Assembly: GCF_016920785.2 (NCBI RefSeq)
Contig: NW_024609880.1
Span: forward strand, 63,551,830-63,615,829
Source: Ixodes scapularis
Lineage: Eukaryota; Arthropoda; Arachnida; Ixodida; Ixodidae
DNA length: 64,000 nucleotides
Direction: 5' to 3'
The notes under the pieces were generated by a model. That model was not told the origin of the DNA. It saw nothing but the letters and a program-made list of their open reading frames with translations, and ran no database searches. Positions 1-11,344 of the stretch are shown here, piece by piece. Both the position numbers and the translations under genes were made by a program. Every line of letters begins with the position of its first letter. The first letter of the stretch is position 1.

Positions 1-215
1 AAATTTGAAGATTTCGAATTTCGTTGGATCTGAATTTCGAAAAATTCGAACGTTTCAAATTTTTATAGACATAAAGTTCGATAAATTTGAAGATTTCGAA
101 TTTATTTCTGTACAAAGTTCTAAAGTTCGAAGGTTCCAATTTTCTTTTAAGGCTAAACTCGAAAAGAACTTGGAAGGTTTCGAATTTCTTTAAAGTCCAA
201 GTGCGCAAAGTTCGA
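1..215. repeat. TTCGAA-rich satellite, about 41-bp period (block 1)
   Basis: Degenerate tandem units of about 41 bp. Each begins with a variant of AAAGTTCGAAGGTTCGAA and carries a second TCGAATTTCTT-like box. The same unit fills 2035-2695. Short open frames here are by-products of the repeat and not genes. The array may continue left of the window. Confidence 0.7.
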
Positions 216-399
216 AGTCGGGTTTTCATGTTCCTCCACAGTTTCAGTTTCAAATATTGTTTTCACGCCTCAGTGGTTTTCATGAAATCAGGTTTAGAAA
301 AGTTCGGGTGTGATATTTAGACTGTGCGAAGTTGGTCAGGCAATTACATGAGACGTCGAGTGTCCCGGATGTACTGGAATATTTGCAGTGCAGAGCGAC

Positions 400-560
400 G
401 TGTGACCATAGAACAGTGATTGTGACCGCCAGCCCGGGGGGGGGGGGGGGGTGTAATTAACGTGCATCACGCAGTAGTGATCACATGAACGCAATGCTTA
501 ACGATACAGTCGATACTCATCCATTATGAAACGGCCAGGGGAAGGCAAAAGATTGAGGCT
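400..560 (-). repeat. Degenerate tRNA-derived SINE fragment with G16 tract
   Basis: The segment ACGTGCATCACGCAGTAGTG followed by a CATCC-type motif matches the inner part of the SINE copies near 15.3 and 54.4 kb, in minus orientation. The CCTGGGG box of the other copies is here an uninterrupted G16 run (436-451). Neither end of the element is recognisable, so this is a relic. Confidence 0.5.
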
Positions 561-672
561 CAGAACAGCTTGAAGCGATCTGGCAAACTGCCTCCCTACC
601 CCCTTGCACGCTGATAGTAATCCGATCGAACGCCGCCCGAGTGACGCTGGCATATAGTAAGTTTAGTTTGTA

Positions 673-864
673 CGTGATGCAAAACCGTGATGGAATGAAC
701 TTTGAAAGAAAAATTGTACAAAGAAAGAAAAACGAGAGGAGAACGTCTCAAACTCAGCTAGCTCAGGACAACGTCGAGTTTGAGACGTTGTTCTGTCCCC
801 TTTTTCCGTCTTCTTACACTTTTTCTTTCAAATTTCATATCCAGTTTCAGGATTTTGCATCACG
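673..864. repeat. Imperfect foldback (MITE-like hairpin)
   Basis: CGTGATGCAAAA at 673-684 is inverted at 853-864. The inner arms ACGTCTCAAACTC (743-755) and GAGTTTGAGACGT (776-788) are perfect complements around a 20-nt loop. Arms rich in GAAAGAAAAA pair with TTTTTCTTTC on the other side. No target-site duplication is clear. Confidence 0.55.
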
Positions 865-2034
865 ATCAACATACACCAGCTCGCCTGCACCTTGGCAATT
901 TTTCAGTTTGTAATTGCTCTAGATGCTTATTTTCCGGGACGGAAGAAACGCCGAGCAAAACGCACAGAAGCCGACACAACTCGAGGTCGAGGAGCGTTCT
1001 ACCATACCAGTGACGTCAGTAAAGTAAAAACCGGGGACAAAGAAAAAAAAAAAAGAGGGGGGGGATTTTGGATTGTTAAAGAAAACAATACGGGGAAAGA
1101 CGGCGTGTTCGAGCTTATTTTAATCTGAAATTATTTATGCATATGTATAGCTACTGTCGTCCTACACAGCAGTAAAGAACGCGTAGATGGTCGTTGTTAG
1201 AAACTCGTCACTACTCGTAACATGCTCAGTGGTTCGGAAGTTCAAAGCTATGTCTTTGCAACCTATATAACTATGTCAATAATAATAATAATAAAAAAAA
1301 TTAAACATAACAATAAATGCGGGAATAAAAAGCTGGCGAGAAAAAAGAAACTATCAAGAATCCGTCGGAAGTGTTGTATTCTTGCAGATTCAGAGGCCCA
1401 GAACTACGAAACAAGTTTCTCCTACCAAAATATGTACAGGCTAAAAGAAACACGTTCCAAAAACGTAAAACGACAAAAAAAAAAAATTTTTTTTTAATGA
1501 CGTGCTGAACTTGAACAGTGTTACAAACCTTCCCCCATGAGTTAATTTATTCCTCAGCGTGAAAAAACAATAAATACATCATTTTGTATTCTGCAGATGG
1601 CAATAATATGTACTGTCTGTGGTGTTAATTTAAATGCGAGACGAAAACAATTACCGAGTTTAGGGCATAATCGCCCGTAGATACATGTTTGGACATTACT
1701 TCGAAACTCATCTTGAACAGCAATATTCTTACCTAAAGACGACACTTACCTAGGCTATACATAGATAAGTCTTAAAAAGTTTAACCTCTGTACCATACAG
1801 AGCTTGGGCTATAACGTGCTTCAAATATGGAACGAACGACAATTGTCCAAAAACCCGTCGTCCTTGCTTGCTCCTTCGGGAATCTATTTCTTTAAAACCA
1901 AGCATGCCAGATAATTGAAATAAACGGCATTGTCTTTCGCAAGGAATGCGGCACCGCATGTCGAAATTTGAGAAGAGAAATTACGAATGTACATCGTACG
2001 GCTTGAATCCAAATGAAACCGCCCGCCCGTCTTT
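865..2034. other. Unassigned AT-rich sequence
   Basis: No gene, repeat pair or RNA gene recognised. It contains short A, T and G homopolymers, for example A10 then G8 near 1045-1064. Its open frames are under 95 codons and show no family resemblance. Confidence 0.5.
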
Positions 2035-2695
2035 CGAAGTTCGACGAACTTGAAACTTTTACCCTAAAAGTTCGAAGTTCTTTGAACTTTTGACTTTTCA
2101 GGAATCGAAAGTTCGAAAATTTTCGAATTCTTTAGATAAATAAATTTGAAAGTTCTTTGATAGGATGGATGCTTGGGCGAGTTGGTGAACCATACTTGAC
2201 GGTGACAGCGCAGGGAAAACCAACCTCACACCAGACACTCAGGAAGACAAGCACGTATGCTTGTCTTTCTGAGTGTCTGGTTTGATATTGGTTTTCCCTG
2301 CGCTGTCACCGTCAAGTTCGAAAGTTCGAAAATGATCGAATTTCTTAGAGTAGCGAGTTCAAAAGTTCCAAAAGCTTCAACCATTTTAGTGGAAGAAATT
2401 CAAAAGTTCGAAAATCATCGATTTTTTAGTCTATCAAGTTCGAAAGTTTGACAAGCATCCAATTTCACAGCGTAATAAGTTCGAGAAGGATATAACTTTT
2501 TAGCGTAAAAAGTTCGAAGGTTCGAAAAACATTGCGTTTCTGAACGTGTAAAGTTCGAAATTTCTAAAAGCGTCGAACTTCTTAGTTTAACAAGTTCGAA
2601 AATTCGATTTCCGTCGAATTTCTCGATATGTAAAGTTCAAAAGTTTGAAATATTTCGAACCGCTTGAATCGATCATCAAACCTTCGGTTCGAAAG
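2035..2695. repeat. TTCGAA-rich satellite, about 41-bp period (block 2)
   Basis: Tandem degenerate units with the pattern AAGTTCGAAAGTTCGAAAA, then TCGAATTTCTTAG, then about 8 variable bases. Most intervals between 2318 and 2640 are close to 41 bp. It belongs to the same family as 1-215. A 122-bp hairpin (2195-2316) interrupts the array. Confidence 0.75.
2195..2316. repeat. Near-perfect 122-bp hairpin inserted in the satellite
   Basis: CTTGACGGTGACAGCG at 2195 is the exact complement of CGCTGTCACCGTCAAG ending at 2316. Pairing continues with few mismatches to a 4-nt loop (CGTA, 2254-2257). It is probably a tiny foldback element, because TTCGAA units resume directly after it. Confidence 0.75.
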
Positions 2696-2847
2696 AAGTT
2701 CGCGGCATCCCTAGTCATAACTCATAACCTGTACTGACGCTTGTGTGCCACCCCGCTAGTATTCGTACCCGTGGCGACGCCTCGAAAAGGCGGGAAGACC
2801 TATTTTCCGTGACGTTCAAGCGTAACATCAGAGTAGGCTCGTAAAGG

Positions 2848-3309
2848 CCGGTTCACACATCTGCGTTCTAGGGTGCCTTCATGTGCGCGTTACTTAGGGT
2901 GGTGGCATCTCGCCATTTTGTCACACACGTTTATTTTTATTTTTTGTTCAGAAACGTGTGAAAGAGCGTGTACCTGCACGCGCTTGTGGCGCTGACTGTG
3001 CTATGGCGACATTTTGTTTTCGTCGATTTCTTTGTATTTTTCCCGTGAGCGCGTGCAGTCGGCATCTGGTACTACAAAGGGTGGCATCACCCTAAACAGA
3101 AGGACATTGAGGCACCCTACTGCGTTACCGATCTAGAGGAACGACAGAAACGATACGAACGGCATGACACCGGGACCACCGTGACACATGATCGCTTGAT
3201 AAGGCTGCTCTTTGCCATATCTGTCACGTTCTGTTATACGAACAGAATCGTCCCGGTGTGATGTCGTTCGTGTTGTTTCTGTCGCTCGGAACGCAGATGT
3301 GTGAACCGG
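2848..3309. mobile_element. Non-autonomous TIR element
   Basis: A perfect 21-bp terminal inverted repeat, CCGGTTCACACATCTGCGTTC, lies at 2848-2868 and is inverted at 3289-3309. The interior has no coding capacity I recognise. The target-site duplication is not evident, so the superfamily is open. Confidence 0.65.
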
Positions 3310-3319
3310 GCTTGAGGTA

Positions 3320-3520
3320 ATAGACCGACCCACCACCAGTTTCCCTACGCCTCCTCCGGCGCAATGCATTGCGGGAAGAGTAGCCTTCCCGCACGAGGGT
3401 CAACGCCGCTGTAGGCTTGCGAGTGTCGATCACGAGCCGTCTCGTGCACTACCACTGCCTCCTGTGAAGTACAACTATATATATGGCTGCGTCACCCACG
3501 CTCCAGACGGTTGGTGAGGG
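3320..3520. mobile_element. MITE family A copy (TAGACCG ends)
   Basis: It starts TAGACCGACCCACCACC and ends near GGTTGGTGAGGG. It aligns along its length with 37533-37748, sharing AATGCATCG/TTG, CGAG..GTCTCGTGC, CCTGTGAA and GGCTGCGTCACCCACGC-type blocks. Confidence 0.55.
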
Positions 3521-4791
3521 GGGAGGGGGTTGTATAAAACGGGAAAAGGGGTTTAATGCCTATGCAGATTGTTATCCTCCAGGAAGGGGGAAAGAAAGAT
3601 GAGAGAGGGGTTTGGTAAAAATAGTTGGCCGCAAATATGCGGAAGGGTGCCAATCAATCAACGTATGTGAGGAAAAAGTTGGAGAGAAAATGTAAAGCGT
3701 TGGGCAAGTCATAGCTCATGGAAAACAGCGACGCGCGCAATCTAGCTGGTAGTTGTGTCTCTTTCAGGACTCATATGAGTCACACAGGTCTGTCGCGTCG
3801 CCGCGAAGCGGCGGCGCGATTAAGTTCGCGTTTCACGGCTACCACAATTGTCATTGTGGTAGCCGTAGAGTGCGGGAGATCGGTCTATTGGTCAAAGCGA
3901 ACGGCGAGCTCTGGTTTTCATTTTTTGTCGGGAGGTGTTTACAGATATTCCGTTTTCCTGGTTGATAACAAGAACCTATTGATATGTCGGCCTGAAATGT
4001 TCACTACAGTACACATGGATGAGCACTATTGAATACTATATAAATAGGATCACGCTTCAAGCGAGAGCTCCAGCACGTAGAATCGGTCAGCTGCCCAATG
4101 GCAAAGAAGACGACATAGGCGATAGATCTCCGCCAGCTCCAACTCTACACACTACAACAATGTAAATACCTTGTTCATCGACTCTTAAAGACTACCGAAA
4201 TCGACAGGTTAACCTCTACATCACTACCTTTTTCGGAAAACTTGCAAGACGAGAATGCAAAACATCAGTTTTGGTATTTTGCGTGTATTGCTGGGCACAA
4301 AATAAGCCTTACATAATTCTACAAAAAAAAAAAAAAAGAAAAAAAGAGCGGTGTACGAGGCCACCACCGCGTCGAGAAACACTCCTTTAGAAAAAGTTCG
4401 GAACGATTATGCATCTCGCGAGCTTCGAGTGTGCACGCAGCCAAGAGCACGACAGAAAGCAACAATTACGTCCGGCCGTCTGGCTGTCGAGTGCCGAGCC
4501 TCAGCTTCATAGGGCACGCTTCTTACGTAAACAAATAGCCGCTAGACAGGCCGAGCACGCGCCCGTACAGCCAAACGTGTCCAAAAGAACGCCTCGCCGC
4601 ACGCACCATTCCAGCAACGTAAGCGCACAGCGCACTGCGTACAAAGAGTGAGGAGCATTTGCGCTTGCGCCACCTGCGCCCTGCCCGTAGCGGACACCAC
4701 CGTAGTGCGCTGCGAACAAGCGAAGAACGCGAGACGCCAAGAAGCCGCGTCGATGAAGGAGAGAGAAAGAGAAATGTCGTCTAAACGTCCG

Positions 4792-4794
<3 letters not shown>
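3521..4794. other. Unassigned sequence with one short perfect hairpin
   Basis: No gene recognised. At 3836-3865, CGGCTACCACAAT and ATTGTGGTAGCCG form a perfect 13-bp stem with a TGTC loop. An ATCGGTCTATTGG motif at about 3880 resembles the end of MITE family A, so part of this interval may be another decayed copy. Confidence 0.4.

Positions 4795-4840
<46 letters not shown>
4795..4840. repeat. Poly-A tract (A46)
   Basis: An uninterrupted run of A. The long poly-F and poly-K open frames that cross it on both strands come from the homopolymer. Confidence 0.9.
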
Positions 4841-4842
<2 letters not shown>

Positions 4843-5914
4843 AGTGTCGACGAAATGTAGCAAACTCTGTCATGCATCGAATGTCGAAGAAACGGTTTGC
4901 CGATGAAACATCGCAGCGTCAATGAAACGATCTGTCTATAAAAACTTGTTCGATGAACTGCGCGCCAAGAATGGCGCGGCTTGCCACATAAAAAGTGGTG
5001 CACCTTACGTGATCGAGAGCGCGACAAAGAGACACACGGAGACGACCCCAAACCCCCGACCCACTCTAAACCAAATTAAGCAAAGCCATGCCAAACCAAT
5101 CCAAATGAAACCAATCCAAGGACGGCTGCACGTATCATGATAATAAATGCTGCCAGTATTTTATAAAGGCCGAGATGACTGAAAAACAATGTCGGCTGAT
5201 GATCCCTTAAATCGCAGCCTAGTGCGGCAAGCACGGTCGATCAACAAAAGCAGAAGTAGCTCGAGTGAAAAGGAAAACTCGGCCTCCAACGGTCTCTGCT
5301 CATAGAGCAGCATACGACTGACGGACACCACAGAACTGCGGAACCCCCCACCCAACACATCCAACAGGAATTATGGTGAGATTTCAAACCAGACGGAAGT
5401 CACCCTACCTAACAATACCCCCCCCCCCCAAAAAAAAAGAGAAAAAAAATTTGGTCAGTGCATATGTTTATTATATATATGCTGCATAAACTTCCGTAGA
5501 ATTACGTGTGGGTGGCACACGAAAAAAGAAACGGGGATGGTATATGTATTAATCGTTCATTTGTGTACAAATGAGCGAGGTATGCACAGCGAGGCGATGC
5601 TCTAATCACTGCGACGTTGTCTGTGTAAGCTGTCGGAAGGCGCGTTTGTGTTTTTTTGCTGCCCCTTGTCAGCAGGCGAAAGTTCAACACAACCAATTTC
5701 GTCAGCTTGCATTTAGTTATTTTCGTAACTAATCAGGGTGAACGAGATTTGCTAGAAATGTGCGGAGCATAAACATAGTACATTTCTTTCAAATTGGATA
5801 AGCGGTTCAGAAGTTCGGTATTTTAGGGTAGTTTCCCCGTCGCACGACTCACGCGGAGACAGACCAACGGCTTGCGAGGAACAAAAGAAAAACAAAGAAA
5901 ACAACTTGTAAGCG
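4841..5914. other. Unassigned sequence
   Basis: I recognise no gene or repeat family here. It contains a CCAAxCCAAxxxAAACCAATCC-like short repeat at about 5075-5115 and a C/A homopolymer junction at about 5409-5427. Confidence 0.4.
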
Positions 5915-6545
5915 TGATGACCTGTAAGTGTGAGGACCTGTGGGTAAGATGAGCGTGAAGACCTGTGTGAGTGTGAGGACCGTGAGGACCTGTGAGGACC
6001 ATGAGGAGCTGTGAGTGTGAGGGCCTGTGAGTGCGAGGACCTTGATGACCTGTGAGTGTGAGGACCGTGAGGACCTGTGCGAGTGCGAGGACCGTGAGGA
6101 CTTGTGAGTGTGAGGACCGTGAGGAGCTGTGAGTGTGAGGACCTGTGAGTGCGAGGACCGTGATGGCCTGTGAGTGTGAGGGCCGTGAGGGCCTGTGTGA
6201 GTGTGAGATCCGTGAGGACCTGTGAGTGTGAGGACCGTGTAGAGCTGTGAGTGTGAGGACCTGTGAGTGCGAGGACCGTGATGACCTGTGAGTGTGAGGA
6301 CCGTGAGGACCTGTGAGTGTGATGACCTGTGAGTCTGATGGCCTGTGAGTCTGATGATTTGTGATGACCTGTGAGCGTGATGACCGGGATGATATGCGAT
6401 CGTGACGACCGCGATGATGGCGCCGAGTGGGTTTTGGTTTTGTGTTGAACCGTGAGGGTGAGTCCGGGTGATGACCCTATTTTGAATAAATCGTGATCGT
6501 GAGTGGGCGTGAGTCCTGATTGAGGAACAAATAGTGATCCTGAGT
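5915..6545. repeat. GTGAGTGTGAGGACC minisatellite
   Basis: A degenerate tandem array of 16-33 bp units built from GTGAGTGTGAGGACC and GTGAGGACCT. It is densest from 5915 to 6370 and decays towards 6545. Every unit carries a GTGAGT or GTGAGG word, the consensus 5' splice-site core. It lies directly 5' of the first recognisable exon of the P-element-type transposase, where a THAP-encoding exon would be expected. Confidence 0.75.
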
Positions 6546-6565
6546 TTGAGTGAGGACAGCTTAAA

Positions 6566-7242
6566 ATGCCGGCCTATGTTCCTGACGTACGGTCTTCCGA
6601 AATCGAGCTGTCACTGGAAGAAGGTGATTTTTTTTTTTTAATACGAGAATCAACTAGGAATTTAACCGCTATGCCTTCAATAACTTCATGTTAAATTTGC
6701 AGGGAGGAGTTCTCCAACTTCATCGACCTGCACATACTCCAGCCGCCCAGACTCGCAGAGTTCCTGTGGCATTCCTGACGACCAGTCTTCCGAAATCGGG
6801 CTGTCCCTGGAAGAAGGTAATTTTTTTTTTTTCATTTTCAGATGTTAAAAAAGTAGAATGAATCTGAAATTCAACCACTAATTCACTGTTTTCACATTAC
6901 CTTCGCAGAGGGATGTTCGTCAGCTTCATGGGACCACACATATTCCTGTCTCCCACTAGAGAACAGTCCACTGGAGGCTCATGGTAAGTGATGGGAGAGC
7001 AGGGCGTTTCTGCGCGCCTTGTTGCTCTGACTTTTTTGTGTTTTTTGCTCTTACTACAGTTATTGTAACAGCACTTTCTATTTTTTCTATTTATTTTGAA
7101 GCTGATCATAGCTACGCCCTTCCTCAAAATGCTGTTCCTGCTCACGAGTCCAGCGGAGACATGGCTGACATGGCGCCGTCGATTTATGGACCGTCACCTG
7201 AGGACTCTTTCTCTAGCAGTGCCGGTGTACTTTCTCACAGAG
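6566..7242 (+). pseudogene. P-element-type transposase, four small 5' exons
   Basis: Four short exons splice in frame into the main transposase exon. They are 6566-6623, 6703-6816, 6909-6983 and 7102-7242. Each ends one base into a codon, before donors GTGATT, GTAATT, GTAAGT and GTAAGT. The acceptors read TTTGCAG, CTTCGCAG and TTTTGAAG. They encode about 129 Ser/Pro/Glu-rich residues, a likely linker. The peptide SSEIELSLEE at the end of exon 1 recurs as SSEIGLSLEE at the end of exon 2, so an exon was duplicated. I used the ATG at 6566, but an upstream stop and a CAG before CTTAAAATG make the true 5' end uncertain. I do not find the N-terminal THAP zinc finger expected of this family. The exon model is inferred from splice signals and phase. 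Confidence 0.6.
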
Positions 7243-7848
7243 GTAAGTGCTCTTTCATTTTACCTCTTGCACCTTTTTGTTTTGTATTGTTAAAGTGCAC
7301 AAATTAGTCGCCGAACATAAACAACCAAGGCTAGTTATAGGTATCAGATGACTTGAAGATACTAAAATTTATTCTGAAAGTTGGCGGTACATACAAGGGT
7401 ACATATAGCACTATGTCACAGAACACAAGGCCGGATGGCAGCCAGCTACAAACTGGAGTCAGTTGAAAATCCACCATTTATTTGTGCTTCACATTATTAT
7501 ATTTAAAGTAATGTATACAAAATGTTCATAAAGTTTCACAGACGAACCACCAAAACACCTGAATGGGTTTCACTGAATGGTAATGCAATAATCTTTTCGC
7601 AAAGCCTCGTGTAAGGCAGCATTTTTTATAGCTAGCTAAAAACTGCCTGGGCCATAAGTGCATGATGCTAACCTTATTTAAATTTGATTTGCACGTATGT
7701 AGTACGTTATCAAACTTTTCACTGTACCTGGTTTAAAAAAAAAAAAATTGTGCAACTTGACAAGGAATGCAAGTTCTTATTGGCCACCATTTACATATAT
7801 ATAAACATTTTTACAGTTTACTGATCTGGGTGATTTGTCACCTTGCAG

Positions 7849-9915
7849 CATCAAGCAAGGCCCGCAGCACTGACAAGAGAAAGATGGACGCACTGAGGGC
7901 CAAGGTACGACAGGTCCGAGAACAAAACAAGAGGCTGCAAAGAAGGCTGCAACGACAGCGTCAGATGAGGACTGTTGCTGAAGTTGTTGAGAGTGTCCGC
8001 ATTCATGTTTCTCCAGCTGTCGCTGCACTCGTTGAGGCCCAGCTTAGGATGAGGGATGTGAGCCGGTTTGGTCGACGGTGGTGCAGCCAGAACAAGTCTT
8101 TGGCTTTGGGCCTCTACTTTCATAGCCCAAAAGGCTATAAGTATTGTAGACGACTGCTTCGGTTGCCATCAGTCCGATCACTGCAGCTGTGGCTTCAGCG
8201 TGTTCCACTGAGAGTTGGATTTTACCCCGAAATTTTCGAGCTGGTAAAGAGGCGAGCGACTTCTTTTTCACGAGCCGATCGAGCCTGCAGCATAGTGTTT
8301 GATGAGATGCATATTAAAAAAGAGCTCTCATACAACCCCTCATCTGACAGGTTTGAAGGACTTGAAGAGTATAGTAATGGTGTGCAAGGTGCGAACCTAT
8401 CAAACAAGGCTCTTGTGTTTATGGCAAAAGGAATTCGAACACCATGGAAGCAGCCACTTGGCTACTTTTTCGCTCATAAAGGCACACCTACGAATGTCCT
8501 ACAAGATCTTCTTTTCCAGTGCTACAGCCTCCTTGTGGATGCTGGCCTGGAGCCAGTAGCTGTGGTATGTGATCAGGGGAGCCAAAACATCTCCCTTTTT
8601 TCAAGCCTTATAACCCCCGAGAAGCCTTACATAGATGTCAACGGCAAACCTCTTTTTTTTCCTTTTTGATGCTCCGCACCTCCTGAAGTGCCTCAGAAAC
8701 ATGCTATTTAAGTATGACTTCAAGGTTTGTGATCAAGTAGTAAAAAGCTCGTACATAAAGGAAGCTTATGAAAAGGACCGGAAACTTGAGATCCGTTCGA
8801 TGCCCAAGCTGAACGCAAAGCACTTTGATTTGACGTTCTGCTCAAAGATGTCTGTGAAACTAGCGGCCCAAGTTTTTAGCAACCATTGTGCTGCTGCAAT
8901 GTATGCCTTTGTAACGTTCCAGCAATTGCCAGCTGCAGCTATTCACACAGCGAGATTCGTTGAAAGAATCGACCGTCTCTTTGACAGCCTAAATAGCTCC
9001 CACAAATCGGCAAAAACGCCCTTCGCCTCTGCGACGCATAATGGCTCTGTCCATGAAGAGTTTTTCAAAGAGTGCATTGAAGTTTTTGAAACCCTGCAAG
9101 TACTCGGATGTAGACGGCAGCCAAACTGCATTCGTGGCTTTTGCTTAACAATGAGGTCTCTGATGATGCTCTGCAATCACCTCACAGTTAATTTTGGTTT
9201 CACCTACATTTTAACCCGCCACTTAAACCAGGATACGCTTGAAAACACCTTTGCTATTATACGTTCGAGGTCTGAAGCAAACGCAAACTCTACTTCTCGT
9301 CAGTTTCAGGCAGCGTTCAGACATCTTTTGGTAAGCAACTTGTTCAAGCTGACTGAAAAATCAAACTGTGCTGAGGACATGATGTCCCTCCTTGCTACTC
9401 TTCCGGTAGGCCTATCGGTACCCTCTGCTTCTCTACCCTTAGGAAGCTCAGTTTTCCTTAGCGCAGCAGACGAGTCGCCCTTAAACTACCCTTCGGCCAT
9501 GGTAGCGAACAACATGGTTTATTTTTCTGGGTGGCTTGCGACAAGATTTTTGAAGGGTCATTCTTGTGTCGGGACATCTCAGCGATGTGAGCTGAAGAAA
9601 GAAAATGCATGTTTTTCTGAAGGAAACCAAGTTTTACTGTACTTGAGTGTGAAAGGCACTGCTGACTCGGACTTTGGAAACCTGTCAGTTCCCTCCCCTT
9701 CCTTCACATCATTCGTTGAGGCATGTGAGCGTGTTTTCGAGGCGAGGATCAACAACCTTATTTCAAAGGAGGGCATAGGGCGCACTCTTTGTGTACTTTT
9801 TCATCAGGAGGTCCAAAAGTCTCTTGTTGTGTGTGACAACAATGTGTATGACGACTTGTTTTCTCTGTTTGCAAGAGTCAGGCTACACTGGTTTGCACGA
9901 AAAAAAAAACACTGA
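7849..9915 (+). pseudogene. P-element-type transposase, main catalytic exon (frameshifted)
   Basis: The exon follows acceptor CACCTTGCAG and completes the split codon left by the upstream exons. In order it shows a basic coiled coil (about 7890-7990), an RNase H-like N part with FDEMHIKKEL (D codon 8301), WKQPLGYFF, VCDQGSQN (D codon 8571), DAPHLLK at the start of the GTP-binding insertion (8668), and the C-terminal RNase H part with QDTLENTFAIIR (E codon 9241). These three positions correspond to the catalytic D, D and E of Drosophila P transposase. The frame changes by one base between 8635 and 8669, a stretch holding a T8 run (8653-8660). The summed exons are 2455 nt, one more than a multiple of three. 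It is either a real single-base insertion or a homopolymer error. A second A10 run sits just before the stop, so the last residues are also uncertain. Confidence 0.88.
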
Positions 9916-10961
9916 ACTTGTTGATGCATCAGCAAGGTGTAAAACTAGGCAGCACGTGCAAAGGCTAAGCTCTTGAGACTACACAGCGTACATTTTAAAA
10001 GTAGTATATGTGCTTTCCTAGCCTTTCGTATGGTATAAAAGACTATTTTCGTTTGCTCGATATTTTGCAACGTGTCTCGAAAAAATCTGGCGGGCGCACA
10101 ATTTCGCGATCTAGAACAATATTTATTGCTTTCATATCCTTGGATTGAGTCATTTTTCGCGAGGTTTTTCAACTTGTGAAATTATTAAATTTTAGGTCAT
10201 CGCGAAAGTCAAGGTGCTTACTGTGCTTTGGGTTACTGACTGCTCATGTCGTTTTGTCACTGAATTAAACCTATGGTTTTAGGGTCCGACGAAACACTGG
10301 CCTATTACCTGCAGCGTACTGGAGGGCACCAAAATTATTTACGCGTACAAGGGAGGTTACAGAGTACACAGCACCATCATACTCAAGTTAGAAAGTTTTC
10401 TGGATTATGGTACCTTGCCAAAGAACGGCAAAATCGGCTGTTATTTTCGTTGAACACAGCTTTCCTCCAAACACTTTGAATTTTTTTATATTGACGGCTG
10501 TCTATAAATTGACAATGTCCACACAACAGGCAACCAATTGTACAGTGTGTTACGTGCTATCCTGTCATAATGTGCCTTGTGTATTGATCTAGTTTTCTTC
10601 TACCTTAAAACTAGGTATGATTATATGCTTCTGACGAGCGTTCTGGTTGAGTGATTGTAAGCAGTTTTAAGTGAATAAAATGTTAGTGCAACATTGGACT
10701 GCATTTGAGTTACTGTTGCGTATCTTCAACGCTAACACACTCGAGAAACGTTATTGTTATTCACTTTGTGAGGTCAATCACCTTAAAGCCGCTCCCACAT
10801 TTCTGAAAAGCTGAAGAAAAAAGCAAAAGTAGTTCTGTGGGATGAAAAAAAAAATATTCTCGAAGTGAGCTGCCTAAAAAAGGCGGCCGCATACAAAAAT
10901 TAAATTATTTTCGCGCAGATTTAAGAGTCCAAACGGGGTGGGGTAAATTCAACGTAAAAAA
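9916..10961. other. 3' flank of the P-type transposase; candidate poly(A) signal
   Basis: AT-rich and without further coding similarity. AATAAA at 10674-10679, followed by a GT-rich stretch, is a candidate polyadenylation site for the transposase transcript. I could not identify the terminal inverted repeats or the 8-bp duplication expected for a P element. Confidence 0.4.
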
Positions 10962-11125
10962 ACCGAGACTGCAGGCAAGAAGGACAACACACTAAAAGAA
11001 GTCAAACATAGCTTGGCACAGCTTTGTTTGAGATTTTTTAGTACCAGAAAGCTTTGAGGCTTTTTATAGAAATCGGGATTGCAGGCAAAAAGGACGATCG
11101 TCCTTTTTGCCTGCAGTCTCGGTTT
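10962..11125. repeat. Foldback with a perfect central palindrome
   Basis: GCAGGCAAAAAGGACGATCGTCCTTTTTGC-type symmetry is centred near 11097-11098, with arms reaching AAATCGGGA (about 11070) and TCTCGGTTT (about 11125). An earlier copy of the arm, ACCGAGACTGCAGGCAAGAA, starts near 10963, so the outer pair is also inverted. Confidence 0.6.
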
Positions 11126-11344
11126 CTTGTTATATTTAATTTTCGCGCCAAACAATACATCAAAGTGACGTCACGTTTTTGGTTTTTTTTTCGGAAGTGA
11201 CGTAACTTCCTGTTTATTTTTTGTTCCGCCGGAAATGCTATCACGACACATAGATGGCGCTAGCGAAGCCCCATGAGCCGCCATTTTTTCGACACGTCGG
11301 GTTCTATGGAAGCTTCGCTACCATATGTACATACATATACCTTG

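Noticed and set aside
4507..5051. Long minus-strand open frames with poly-Phe stretches
   Set aside because: They are created by the A46 homopolymer and carry no domain or splice context.
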